Shown: positions 1-7,764, counted from the stretch's first letter. The stretch is DNA of 54,922 nt from Terriglobia bacterium (GCA_020072805.1 JAIQGC010000012.1:1-54922); one strand, 5' to 3'. Numbers and translations: made by a program. Notes: generated by a model not told the origin, from the sequence alone.

Positions 1-800
1 CCATACTCACTGGTGACCAGGTGGACGGAGTTGTCCATGGCCCGGGCCCGGTAGAGCACAGCGTCCGTCAGGCCGCGCTCCAGCGGGAACTTCCCCAGGG
101 TGGGGTGGACAATGACGTCGGCGCCAGAGAGGGCGAGGATGCGGGGGCACTCTTCGAACATCAGGTCGTAGCAGATGGCCACGCCCACCCGGGCGCAGTC
201 CAACTGGAAGACGGGGTAGGTGGTGCCCCGGGTCAGGGTCCACTTCTCGAAGGAGGGGAGGTGGGTCTTCCGGTAGGTGCCCACGATCTCCCCCTGGCGG
301 TCGATGACGACGGCGACGTTGTAGTAGCGGGTGGTGCCGCCCTCGGCCAGCTTCTGGTACATCCCGGCGATGACGTTCATGTGGTGCTTCCTGGCGATGT
401 CGCTGAGGCGCTGGGTGACGGGTCCGGGGATGGTCTGGATGAGGGAGAGGTAAAGGTTCTCGCCCGTCTTGGGAGTGGGCGTCTTGATGTATAGGCCGTA
501 GGAGGCGAGGCCCTGGATATCCTCGGGGGTGAGGGCGATGTCGGCCCCGCGTCGGCCCGCTTCCTCCAGGAGGGCGTAGACGTTCTCCAGGTTCTCCACC
601 ACCAGGGGCTCGACCTTGGTGACGTCGAAGTCCTTGTCGAAGGGGTCGACCTTCTTGGCCGAGCGCGGCTGAAGGGTGGCGATGGTGATGGGGTGGGAAG
701 CGGGTGCCGGCGAAGCGGGTGAAGCGGGCTCCTCCGCCTGGCTCAGGCCCGGGGAAACCAGCAGGAGGAGCAGCAGTACCGGAAGCCAGAGCAGCGCCAT
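1..800 (-). CDS. Nitrilase-superfamily carbon-nitrogen hydrolase, exported, C-terminus off the window
   Basis: Read on the minus strand from an ATG at 800, the frame stays open to the window edge (266 codons), so the gene is partial at its 3' end. Residues 1-22 look like a signal peptide. The nitrilase catalytic triad can be placed: Glu93 in LTPEDI, Lys178 in TYRKTHLP and Cys210 in VAICYDLMF. The family hydrolyses or condenses nonpeptide C-N bonds (amides, nitriles, carbamoyls); the substrate cannot be inferred. It lies 49 bases downstream of the M14-like gene on the same strand, so the two are probably co-transcribed. Alternative frames over this stretch give only Arg/Pro/His-rich translations. 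Sure of the family, not of the reaction. Confidence 0.88.
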   Translation of the reverse strand, partial: MALLWLPVLLLLLLVSPGLSQAEEPASPASPAPASHPITIATLQPRSAKKVDPFDKDFDVTKVEPLVVENLENVYALLEEAGRRGADIALTPEDIQGLASYGLYIKTPTPKTGENLYLSLIQTIPGPVTQRLSDIARKHHMNVIAGMYQKLAEGGTTRYYNVAVVIDRQGEIVGTYRKTHLPSFEKWTLTRGTTYPVFQLDCARVGVAICYDLMFEECPRILALSGADVIVHPTLGKFPLERGLTDAVLYRARAMDNSVHLVTSEY

Positions 801-849
801 GGTCATGTCCTTTCCGCAAGAGAAGGCGCGCGCACAGCACCAGGCCTCG

Positions 850-1872
850 CTACCGCTTTTCCCCGGTGGGGCGCACGGGGAGCAAGGCGGGCGAGGTGTA
901 GACGTTGGCGAGCACGTCACCCAGGGCCCGACCGATGTCCTGGAGTTCGCTCGCCGTCATGGCATTCTCTCTGGCGCCCAACGCCAGGGAGAACGTCGCG
1001 CCCTTGATGTTGAAGTTCCGATAGCAGTACTCCAGGAACCCCGTACCGGGGAAGAGGTGACCTCGCATCCAGGTCACCTCGGGGCGCGTCAGCTGGAGGT
1101 GGTCGGCGACGCCGTCGAACTCCACCTGCTCCGCGGGCAGGTAGAGTTCCTGCCGAAACTCGTGACGAGTGGACATCCAGCCCAGGGAGTAGAAGCGAAA
1201 GGCGAGGTCCACCGGGTGCCCGGCTGCGACCCAGTCACGTAGCGCCCCCTTGAGCCCGGCCACTTCCGGGTAGTCCTTTTCGTACGTATTGGGAAGGAAG
1301 ATCTGGGTCTCCGGCCCGGTGGGGTAGAGGAACCAGCCGCCAGCCACTGCGTCCGGGGCCAGGATGGGAACGACGTGGAGGATGAGGCTTTGCCGAAAGA
1401 GTTCCGAAGCGCTCCCTTGCCCTAATGCGAGGCGGGCAATCCCGTCAGCGGCCCAACTGGCCGGGGCCTCCCAGCCACTCTCCCGGGCGACGACCCAGAC
1501 CGAGTGACGGAAGCCTTCTTCCGGCTTCTCCAGGTCCCTGCCGATGGTGAGCCAGTGGACGGGTCGGCCACCCGCGGTCGTGGCCAGGGTGCGGACGCGC
1601 AGGTACGGGCTTTGGGCAAACTCGCTGAGCAGACCCTGGAGCGTGTCGTTAGTGTAGGGGATGCAGTAGGCCACCCAGGCTTCCTCCGCTTCAAAGCGCA
1701 CCTGGAAGGTGAAGGTCTTCGCCTGGGTGTCCACCCGCCCCGGCTCGGCGAGGAGCCACTGGGTGCGGTCATAGGAGTAGGCGGGACGGTTCCGACCGTC
1801 GTAGTAGTGGGCGGTGATGGCCGACAGGTCGCGGGTCATCGGCACCAGGAAGGTTCCCATCGACGCACACAC
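850..1872 (-). CDS. M14 carboxypeptidase-like protein with degraded active site, N-terminus cut at a junction
   Basis: The protein resembles M14 cytosolic-carboxypeptidase-like enzymes: remains of the N-terminal beta-sandwich (PAYSYDRTQW), the AYCIPYTNDTLQ segment before the catalytic domain, then VVARESGWEAPAS where active relatives read ARQHPGE-x-PAS. In that alignment the first zinc ligand His is Ser132, while the following Glu (Glu135) is kept. The later region normally carrying a DLHGH motif reads VDLAFRFYSL, and the C-terminal catalytic Glu region reads TFSLALG. It is therefore probably a non-catalytic homologue. The first five residues belong to the other side of the junction near 1850-1866; the native protein should be longer at its N-terminus. 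Probably an operon with the nitrilase-like gene that follows. Confidence 0.72.
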   Translation of the reverse strand: MCASMGTFLVPMTRDLSAITAHYYDGRNRPAYSYDRTQWLLAEPGRVDTQAKTFTFQVRFEAEEAWVAYCIPYTNDTLQGLLSEFAQSPYLRVRTLATTAGGRPVHWLTIGRDLEKPEEGFRHSVWVVARESGWEAPASWAADGIARLALGQGSASELFRQSLILHVVPILAPDAVAGGWFLYPTGPETQIFLPNTYEKDYPEVAGLKGALRDWVAAGHPVDLAFRFYSLGWMSTRHEFRQELYLPAEQVEFDGVADHLQLTRPEVTWMRGHLFPGTGFLEYCYRNFNIKGATFSLALGARENAMTASELQDIGRALGDVLANVYTSPALLPVRPTGEKR

Positions 1873-3985
1873 CGGGAAACCTTATCCTTCCGGCAAATTC
1901 ACTTCCGAGCAGATGGGCACGGCAACTTTCGAGGAAGCAATGGCGTGCTTCGCCGCGCACAAGGATTTGACGGGCATCGGCTTTCGTTTCAAGAAGTCGG
2001 ATCCCTATACCGGCGTGGACCTCGATAATTGCCGCGACCCGGAAACGGAAGACCTGCTCGACTGGGCCAAGGAAATAGTTCAGCAGTTCGGAACTTACAC
2101 GGAAGTTTCGCCGTCAGGGATGGGGGTGAAACTGATTGCGCGAGGCAAAATCCAGAAGGCGGTATCGCAGACGGACGGCGTGGAGATGTACGACCATGGA
2201 AGATTCTTCGCGCTCACCGGGCGCGGCGTGAACGGTTCGGCGATTGCGAATGCGCAGGAGCCGCTCGACTACTGGTTTGCCATGCTGACGAAGGGAGAGG
2301 ATGGGACGGAAAAAGAAAAGACAGGCAAGCATGTCGACGCAAGGCCGGGCGGTGCCAGGATTCCCAGTGGTCAGCATGACGTTTTCCTGACTCGTATTGC
2401 CGGAAAGGTCCGTCGTGATGGCCTAGAAGAAGCGGCCCTTGAAAACGCACTGATCGAGGTCTGCGAGAAGCGCTGCGAAGACTTCGGCAGTGACTATCGG
2501 GAGATGTGCAAGAAGATCGCTCGCAGCATTTCTAAATACGAGCCTGCGCCGGAGGAAATTTCGGTCGAAGCGGCAGCGGAAATATCCACCACTGGCCGAA
2601 ATATTCTGCTTACTCAGAACCTGAATGACACGGGCAATTCTGAGCGCTTACTGGCCGTTCACGGCGAAAACCTGCTCTACGTGTCGCCGTGGAAGGATTG
2701 GCTAGGCTGGGATTGGAACCGCTGGCTAAAGGACGAGAAAGACAAGATTCGCGCGCTCACTCGATACGCAATGAAACAATTTGGCAAGGAGGCTTTCGAT
2801 GCAGGCAACAGAACGCTGATTGATTTTGCGAAATACAGCTTGAACACCAAGGCGATCTCGAACGCAATCAACGAAGCACGCGATCAGCGCGCCCTGCTTC
2901 CTACGGAGTTAGATCACAACCGTGACCTCTTGAACTTCCAGAACGGGACCTTGAATCTAAGGACCGGGGAGCTGCGTCCCCATGATCGCGCCGATCACAT
3001 CACGAAACTTATTCACTGCCCGCATAACCGTGACGCGCACTGCCCCACTATCACGAAGTTCCTAATGGAGGCTGTCGGTGAAGAACAGTACAGTTTACTC
3101 CTGCGCGCACTCGGATACACCCTGACTGGACACGTTAGCGAGAAATGCATCTTCGTGTGCTGGGGGCCGACGAACACGGGCAAGACTACACTCTTGAACC
3201 TGTTGAGCGAATTTTTCTTCAAGGAATATTCCACCCTGATCATGGCCGACAGCCTGATGCAAAGCATCCGTCAGGATTCCAACACCCTTAGCGATCTTGC
3301 CGACCTTTGCGGTGCGCGCTTCGCGCAAACGAGCGAGACGCGCGAAAATCAGCGGCTGGATGAGGCCACGTTGAAACGAATCACTCCGGGTCAAGGACTA
3401 ATTCGGGCGGTCAGGAAGTATGAGTTGCCGTTCACGTTTTCACCGACGCACAAAATATGGGTCGACACCAATCACGCGATCGTGGCAACGGCAACGGGCG
3501 ATGACGTTTGGGGACGCATCATCCCGTTTGAATTTGGCCCGCGCATTCCAGACGAAAAGATCGACCGCACTCTGCCTGCAAGATTACGCGCCGAGATGGA
3601 AGGCTTTTTCGCACTCGTCTGCGAAGAGGCCAAGGCCTGGTACGAACAAGGTCTTGGCGCACTACCAGAAAAGATCATTGATACGCGCAAGAACTGGAAG
3701 AACAATGCCGACCGGGTGCGGCGATTCATCACAGAGTGCTGTGAACTGGACAAAGATCAGCTCATCAAGAACCGGGAGATTGCGCCGCGACTACTCTACC
3801 AAGGTTACAACCTGTGGGACCGAGAAGGCGGAGAACGACCCATGACAGAGACTATGTTTTTCCTGAAGCTTAAGGAAATCATGGGCGAATTCGAGATCAC
3901 TAAAGACGGTCGGGTTTATAAAGGAATTGATCTCAGCCAGGTAGCACACGCCCATGTTTTTGCGATGTCGGGGACTCGAAAATGA
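1814..3985 (+). CDS. Phage-type primase-polymerase/SF3 helicase replication protein, 5' truncated
   Basis: A two-module replication initiator of the phage/plasmid kind. The N-terminal part (RKVPIDAHTGK, GIGFRFKK, TGVDLDNCRD, TEVSPSGMGVKL, VEMYDHGRFFALTG) matches the primase-polymerase-like module, with the acidic D-x-D in GVDLD. The C-terminal part is a D5/SF3 helicase: Walker A GPTNTGKTT, the acidic segment around FAQTSETRENQRLDE, and a sensor-like WVDTNHAIVATATGDDVWGR. Native sequence begins only near 1850; the first dozen codons are antisense to the M14-like gene, so the real N-terminus is missing. It would unwind and prime DNA for autonomous replication of the element. Composition is less GC-rich than the segment to its left. 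Confidence 0.85.
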   Translation: MMADRSRVIGTRKVPIDAHTGKPYPSGKFTSEQMGTATFEEAMACFAAHKDLTGIGFRFKKSDPYTGVDLDNCRDPETEDLLDWAKEIVQQFGTYTEVSPSGMGVKLIARGKIQKAVSQTDGVEMYDHGRFFALTGRGVNGSAIANAQEPLDYWFAMLTKGEDGTEKEKTGKHVDARPGGARIPSGQHDVFLTRIAGKVRRDGLEEAALENALIEVCEKRCEDFGSDYREMCKKIARSISKYEPAPEEISVEAAAEISTTGRNILLTQNLNDTGNSERLLAVHGENLLYVSPWKDWLGWDWNRWLKDEKDKIRALTRYAMKQFGKEAFDAGNRTLIDFAKYSLNTKAISNAINEARDQRALLPTELDHNRDLLNFQNGTLNLRTGELRPHDRADHITKLIHCPHNRDAHCPTITKFLMEAVGEEQYSLLLRALGYTLTGHVSEKCIFVCWGPTNTGKTTLLNLLSEFFFKEYSTLIMADSLMQSIRQDSNTLSDLADLCGARFAQTSETRENQRLDEATLKRITPGQGLIRAVRKYELPFTFSPTHKIWVDTNHAIVATATGDDVWGRIIPFEFGPRIPDEKIDRTLPARLRAEMEGFFALVCEEAKAWYEQGLGALPEKIIDTRKNWKNNADRVRRFITECCELDKDQLIKNREIAPRLLYQGYNLWDREGGERPMTETMFFLKLKEIMGEFEITKDGRVYKGIDLSQVAHAHVFAMSGTRK

Positions 3986-4080
3986 ACGTGCGTTTGAGCA
4001 GTGGTTCTACAGGGTCTACAGGGTTTGTAGTCGATTCCGAGAAGTTCTCCAAGGGGACTTCCTAAGGGAGGTTCTTAGAA

Positions 4081-4266
4081 ATGAGTGTAAACCCTGTAAA
4101 CCCCGTACGAGAGCGAGCTAAGTTGTTGAAAATACGCGAGGGCAATATTCACAGCGAGCGCAATAGCACGTGTCTTTCAGCGTTTGGCGAGGTACAGACG
4201 CGACTAGGTCGCTCTACACGTCGGGAATGGTGGCCGTACGAGCGTCTGAGAGGAGATCGAGCCTGA
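4081..4266 (+). CDS. Small phage-element protein, unknown function
   Basis: A 61-residue frame beginning MSVNPVNPVRERAKLL, preceded by GGGAGG 9 bases before the ATG. Just upstream (about 4008-4035) the bases ctacagggt are repeated in tandem, and the start of the gene carries the complementary motif (gtaaaccctgtaaaccc), so this spot may be a binding site or control region at the end of the replication gene. The frame ends in TGA at 4264-4266, overlapping the proposed CTG start of the next gene. No domain recognised; support is the ribosome binding site and the tight spacing. Confidence 0.4.
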   Translation: MSVNPVNPVRERAKLLKIREGNIHSERNSTCLSAFGEVQTRLGRSTRREWWPYERLRGDRA

Positions 4267-4505
4267 CTAAAACATCATTCCGTACCTGGCTGAGCGCGCA
4301 GGTAGGCCGCGCGGATACTGCCGGGGACTTTGCGCGGGATGTGGCAGCGGACGTGGACGCTCCAGCAGGTGGCTATGAGGCGTGGCTACGATACTTGCGG
4401 GGCCAGAGCGCGCCAGACCCCGCGATCGATGCATTCAACACAGCGTGGCTTGAGTGGGTGGGGAGCATAGAGAAAGAAGAGGCCGCAAATGATTTGTCAG
4501 CCTGA
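4263..4505 (+). CDS. YozE-like SAM-fold small protein, copy 1
   Basis: About 80 residues: an SFRTWLSAQ opening followed by DTAGDFARDVAADVDAP, EAWLRYL and a C-terminal helix. This matches the small YozE-like family (F-x-x-W-L, then G-D-L/F-A-x-D-V, then a W-x-x-x-L helix). A paralogue with the same blocks is at 7520-7741. Function of the family is unknown. The start is uncertain: a CTG at 4263 overlaps the previous stop (CTGA) and sits 6 bases after GAGGAGAT, which puts the domain at the N-terminus as in the paralogue. Upstream in-frame ATGs at 4227 or 4170 would add residues with no resemblance to the paralogue. Confidence 0.6.
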   Translation: MTKTSFRTWLSAQVGRADTAGDFARDVAADVDAPAGGYEAWLRYLRGQSAPDPAIDAFNTAWLEWVGSIEKEEAANDLSA

Positions 4506-4629
4506 TGCGATTGTGGGGGATACCACGTCGAAATCGTCATCGCCTTCACCCAGGAAAACGGCGGGGCAGTGTCCTATGTGTTTCGCGCAACTTGGTTTAA
4601 AACAGAATTTTGTTTTTCGGAGAATGTGA
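4489..4629 (+). CDS. Very small cysteine-containing protein, unknown
   Basis: A 46-codon frame (MICQPDAIVG..., CPMCFAQL near the C-terminus) starting inside the end of the YozE-like gene and stopping one base before the next ATG. An AGAAGAGG stretch lies about 6 bases before its start. The CPMC pair plus an early Cys could form part of a zinc site. It fills the gap in an otherwise gapless gene chain, which is the main reason to call it. No family recognised; could be chance. Confidence 0.35.
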   Translation: MICQPDAIVGDTTSKSSSPSPRKTAGQCPMCFAQLGLKQNFVFRRM

Positions 4630-4986
4630 ATGAAAAAATCTAAGACGGACCCACTGCTGACCCCACCCCGACATCTGTCTGAGTACATGCGTACGTGGGT
4701 CGCACTCATCTGCGATAAGTATGAAATCGCCGAACAGCACTTCACAGTCCTCGTGCTCGCCGCAGAAGCTTGGGATCGCTGTGAGGCCGCCCGCAAGGTG
4801 CTTTCGAAACGGGGGGTTTCGTATCGCGACAGGTTCGGCGCGCCACGGGCTCGGCCTGAGTGCGCTATCGAAAGAGATTCACGCATTGCGTTTGTGAGAT
4901 GCCTTCGCGAACTTGCGCTGGAAAATGAAATGCCCGTCGACAAACCGTCGCCGAGAGCTGCACCGGTTCTTCCAAAGAAAGGATAA
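4630..4986 (+). CDS. P27-like phage terminase small subunit
   Basis: 118 residues with the P27-family layout: PPRHLSEYMRTWVALICDKY, then VLAAEAWDRCEAARKVLSKRG, VSYRDRFGAPRARPE and a final ERDSRIAFVRCLRELAL helix. Small terminases recognise the packaging site on phage DNA and hand it to the large ATPase subunit. No large terminase is seen in the element, which suggests either decay or reliance on a helper phage's motor. The gene lies in a tight same-strand run with the capsid gene. Identification rests on motif spacing, not a search. Confidence 0.68.
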   Translation: MKKSKTDPLLTPPRHLSEYMRTWVALICDKYEIAEQHFTVLVLAAEAWDRCEAARKVLSKRGVSYRDRFGAPRARPECAIERDSRIAFVRCLRELALENEMPVDKPSPRAAPVLPKKG

Positions 4987-4991
4987 AACCC

Positions 4992-5426
4992 ATGACTGTA
5001 AAAAATCGCATTTCGCTAAAGGCTAGCAAACGGTCGAGACTCACGCCCGGACTCTTGTTCTGCTTCGTGACCGACGCCGATTTAATGGGCGAACTAGGGA
5101 CCGGACTCAGCGACGAAGAAATCGCCGCGAAGCTCGGCGAGCTTTGGAAAGTCTTTGGCGACGAAGCGCTGAAGATTTTCATCGTGGAGCATCCGGGCGA
5201 AAGACCTTCGACGTGGTGGCGCTGCTCTTCGCCGGAACCACGCCCGGAAATCGATTGGCGCGGGGGGTCACCCGGCGGAGATCCATACGCCGCCGACCGC
5301 GCGTTGAAGCGCGCGCAGGAGATCGACATTCTATTTCGGCACCAATTGCTGACAGCCGCTGAACGGCGCTTGCTCGCCGAAGAAGACCCGGCGCACATGG
5401 GCTTTCTTGGCGGGGAGAAGGAATAA
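4992..5426 (+). CDS. Phage-element protein of unknown function
   Basis: 144 residues. A short helical segment GLSDEEIAAKLGELWKVFGDEALKIF is followed by IVEHPGERPSTWWRCSSPEPRPE and a C-terminal helical stretch rich in Arg and Glu (LKRAQEIDILFRHQLLTAAERRLL). The pattern of a PGxRPxxWW box directly after a terminase small subunit recalls small phage proteins seen beside packaging genes, but I cannot name the family. It starts 5 bases after the terminase gene and ends exactly where the next ATG begins, so it is almost certainly translated as part of the operon. Confidence 0.6.
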   Translation: MTVKNRISLKASKRSRLTPGLLFCFVTDADLMGELGTGLSDEEIAAKLGELWKVFGDEALKIFIVEHPGERPSTWWRCSSPEPRPEIDWRGGSPGGDPYAADRALKRAQEIDILFRHQLLTAAERRLLAEEDPAHMGFLGGEKE

Positions 5427-5708
5427 ATGCCGCCCTCTGCGCTGCGGCCCGCCAAGAAGAAGAAAGAAAGACACCCCTATCCGTGCCCTTACAAAAAGTG
5501 CAACAGCAACGACACGGATGTTCTGCACACATACCCGCGTTGGAGACGCTCTCAGTACACGAAGCGACGTCATCTCTGCAACGCGTGCGGCCGGCGATTC
5601 AACACGCTTCAGCTCGAAGAAGGCTCGTGGCGCGCACTCGTGGAACTGACACGCCCCGGTAACTCTGCTACTGGTAGCAGAGTCGATGGACTCGCAGAAC
5701 GAAAGTAA
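5427..5708 (+). CDS. Zinc-ribbon phage protein, Ogr/NrdR-like
   Basis: 93 residues with a basic N-terminus and a four-cysteine ribbon: CPYKKCNSND...T then RRHLCNACGRRFNTLQLEE. The C-x4-C spacing with a Thr-rich link and a CNACGRRF-T knuckle recalls small phage zinc-ribbon proteins (Ogr/Delta transcription activators) and the NrdR N-terminal ribbon. It starts on the base after the preceding stop codon. A role in activating late genes is only a suggestion from the fold and position. The 3' end (ACTCTGCTACTGGTAGCAGAGT, 5662-5683) is a perfect short inverted repeat inside the coding region. Confidence 0.6.
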   Translation: MPPSALRPAKKKKERHPYPCPYKKCNSNDTDVLHTYPRWRRSQYTKRRHLCNACGRRFNTLQLEEGSWRALVELTRPGNSATGSRVDGLAERK

Positions 5709-5725
5709 GAGAAAGTGAGTATGCG

Positions 5726-6022
5726 ATGAAGAAATTCCTTCGAGTAAGAATGCAGGTGAGCATAGCGAGCGCGGCGTTCAGCTTCCAGCCGGGCGAAGTT
5801 ACCGATGTCGAAGAAGACTTGGCGCAGAAGTGGGTCGCGGTCGGTCATGCTGTTCGAGTTTCGCCGCAGACGCCGCTCTCGCTGCGGGATTTCGATTACC
5901 GCGATCTTGACGCCGAAGAAGCTCTGACTCGTCGCTGCGTTCACTGCGACCGGCGCGCGCAATTCGTTCTGCGGAACAAACCCTTTTGCCCGGCTTGCTA
6001 CCAGGCGGAACTGGAGACCTAA
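5726..6022 (+). CDS. Small phage protein with C-terminal CxxC zinc knuckle
   Basis: 98 residues. The N-terminal half (FSFQPGEVTDVEEDLAQKWVAVGHAV) resembles short phage structural or connector-associated proteins with a PGE-V and terminal GxA motif. The C-terminal half has a zinc site, CVHCDRRAQFVLRNKPFCPACY. The stop codon is one base before the capsid start, so the two are probably translationally linked. The function is not known; a scaffold or head-assembly helper is possible from position alone. Confidence 0.58.
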   Translation: MKKFLRVRMQVSIASAAFSFQPGEVTDVEEDLAQKWVAVGHAVRVSPQTPLSLRDFDYRDLDAEEALTRRCVHCDRRAQFVLRNKPFCPACYQAELET

Positions 6023-6023
6023 G

Positions 6024-7241
6024 ATGAGAATCAGAGTGCGGTATTTGGATGAAGGACAGGCCGAGATAACCGTCATTGAGGCAGGCAGCGCAGACGAGCG
6101 GAGCTTCTTCGACAAGTTCATGCTCGATTACGCTGCGTCGAAGCTCAGAGATGGTGCGAGCCACCGCAACACGCCCGAGATGTGCGCCGAAGTGCGCAGC
6201 TTGCCTGAGCTGTGCGTCGAAGCGCGCAACTCACCGGTCCTGCCCGCCGCGAGCGTGCGCAAGTCACTGCCCGCGACCGCCGACGAGCGCAGGGCGCGGA
6301 TCACTGCATACGAACGGGAAGCCGAAGCTCCCCGCGAAGAGAACTTCCGCGCCTTCCTGCTCTACGGAAAGGACGGCCTCGACGAGCGCGCGCAGGGCGA
6401 GGGAACGGGCGGTACTGGCGGCTACATCGTGCCGCAGTCGTTCGCCAGGCAATTCCTCGCGAGCCTCAAGGCGCACGACGGGTTGTTTGACGCCGCGACG
6501 GTCGTCGTGACGGACAGCGGCGCGGAGTTTCCGATGCCCGTCGACGACGACACCGGGAACGTCGCAGCCGTAGTGGCAGAGTCTGGCGCGAGCACGCCGC
6601 AGGACGCCAGTTTCGATGTGGTGGCGTTCGGGAAGTCCCCACAGTGGCGGTCGAAAATAGTGCGGGCGAGCATGGAGGTCGTGGGCGACGCGGGGTTCAA
6701 CTTCCAGGCGCTGCTCGCTGGCTGTTTTGCTCGCAGATTCGCGCGCGGCATCGGCGCGGCGTTCATCGCCACTTTGCTCGGCGCGGCGACGCTCGGGAAA
6801 ACTGCGACCTCGGCGACGGTGATTACTGCCGACGAACTTCTCGACCTGGTGGCGAGCGTGGACAGCGCCTACGCGCAGAACGGCGGCTGGCTCATGACCT
6901 TTGCGACGTTCACGACGTTGCGAAAACTGAAGGGAAGCACGTCTGGCGATTTTCTCCTGCCCATCGGAAGAAACGCCGAAGGCAGGCCAACGCTTTTCGA
7001 CATGCCGGTCTTCTTGAGCCCGTCGATGCCTGCGATGACGACGACTCTGAAGCCGATCCTGTTCGGCGATCTCAGCCGGTTCCTGCGCCGCGAGGTCCGC
7101 AACTCGTTGGTCACGAGGACCTATGTCGAGCGCTTTGCCGAGTACGGGCAAGTTGGTTATGAGGGTTTCTGGCGCGTCGATGGCGCGCTCGCGAAGGCGT
7201 CATCCGCGCCCGTGCCGGTCAAGTATCTGCAGATGGCCTAA
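6024..7241 (+). CDS. HK97-fold phage major capsid protein
   Basis: 405 residues. The N-terminal ~100 are charged and helical, like a delta/scaffold domain; the shell domain then begins around GTGGTGGYIVPQSFARQFL. Typical blocks follow: FPMPVDDDTGNVAAVVAE, ASTPQDASFDVVAFGKSP, WRSKIVRASMEVVGDAGFNFQALLAGCFARRFARGIGAAFI, and the late TFTTLRKLKG, MPVFLSPSMP and FGDLSRFLRREVRNSLVTRTY stretches. It forms the icosahedral head shell. No prohead protease or portal gene is adjacent, which is unusual for a complete phage; the N-terminal domain may act as a built-in scaffold. One of the best supported calls in the element. Confidence 0.85.
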   Translation: MRIRVRYLDEGQAEITVIEAGSADERSFFDKFMLDYAASKLRDGASHRNTPEMCAEVRSLPELCVEARNSPVLPAASVRKSLPATADERRARITAYEREAEAPREENFRAFLLYGKDGLDERAQGEGTGGTGGYIVPQSFARQFLASLKAHDGLFDAATVVVTDSGAEFPMPVDDDTGNVAAVVAESGASTPQDASFDVVAFGKSPQWRSKIVRASMEVVGDAGFNFQALLAGCFARRFARGIGAAFIATLLGAATLGKTATSATVITADELLDLVASVDSAYAQNGGWLMTFATFTTLRKLKGSTSGDFLLPIGRNAEGRPTLFDMPVFLSPSMPAMTTTLKPILFGDLSRFLRREVRNSLVTRTYVERFAEYGQVGYEGFWRVDGALAKASSAPVPVKYLQMA

Positions 7242-7349
7242 CGGGTTCCCGGCTCGCGCGCCTTCATCCGCGCGGGCGGCGGGTCGAGACGGCACGGGGC
7301 GCGCGGCCACCTTTACCACACCCTGCCGCCGCCGAAGGGAGGCACCACC

Positions 7350-7520
7350 GTGACCCTGCGCGTTGTCCACATCGTGACCGGTGATGGCGTCGAGCACGTG
7401 TTCGCGTTCCTCGTCGAGGATGCCGCGGCTCTCGCCGCGAAAGAGTCCGCGGAGCGCGAGACGGTTTTCGCGTTTCAAGTCGGCAGTTGCGCTGCGCCGC
7501 CGGAAGATCGTCCTGTGTGA
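7350..7520 (+). CDS. Very small protein translationally coupled to the second YozE-like gene
   Basis: A 56-codon frame from a GTG at 7350 (MTLRVVHIVTGDGVEHVFAF...), preceded by GGGAGG with 7 bases of spacing. The TGA stop overlaps the ATG of the following gene by one base (TGATG), a standard coupling arrangement. The stretch between the capsid stop and this start (7242-7349) has no gene. Sequence is a short beta/alpha pattern of no recognised family. Confidence 0.5.
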   Translation: MTLRVVHIVTGDGVEHVFAFLVEDAAALAAKESAERETVFAFQVGSCAAPPEDRPV

Positions 7521-7741
7521 TGGACTTCTCGCAGTGGCTTATCGAAAAGAAACTGCGAAGTCGAGGTCCGGTCGGCGATCTCGCGCGCGACGTTGCCGCC
7601 GATGAGGACGTGCCGGACGTTGCGAACACGCACGAGGCATGGCGCGCGCACCTGCAAGCTGCGCCAGAGAACGTCTTGGAAGTCTTCGAGGCGGCATGGC
7701 AGGCGTATGAAGCAGCAGTGAAGCGGAAAGCCTGTCAGTAG
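7520..7741 (+). CDS. YozE-like SAM-fold small protein, copy 2
   Basis: 73 residues, MDFSQWLIEKKLRSRGPVGDLARDVAADEDVP then HEAWRAHL and a final helix. It is a clear relative of copy 1 at 4263-4505: both have F-x-x-W-L near the start, the D-F/L-A-R-D-V-A-A-D box, a proline, a W-x-x-x-L and a closing A-W helix. The start at 7520 is chosen because it overlaps the previous stop and gives the domain at the very N-terminus. Family function unknown. Two copies bracketing the packaging/capsid genes is notable. Confidence 0.65.
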   Translation: MDFSQWLIEKKLRSRGPVGDLARDVAADEDVPDVANTHEAWRAHLQAAPENVLEVFEAAWQAYEAAVKRKACQ

Positions 7742-7744
7742 TCA

Positions 7745-7764
7745 GGCAGCCCGAGAGGGCTGCC
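7745..7764 (+). terminator. Hairpin closing the capsid operon
   Basis: GGCAGCCC-GAGA-GGGCTGCC, a perfect 8-bp stem with a 4-base loop just after the stop at 7741, followed by a pyrimidine-rich cccctccctt. It lacks a strong U run, so efficiency is unsure, but the position right before a new promoter supports a transcription end. Confidence 0.5.

Noticed and set aside
7-840. Long minus-strand frame over the nitrilase-like gene
   Set aside because: Translation is rich in Arg, Pro and His with no motif; the overlapping frame from 800 has a full nitrilase triad.
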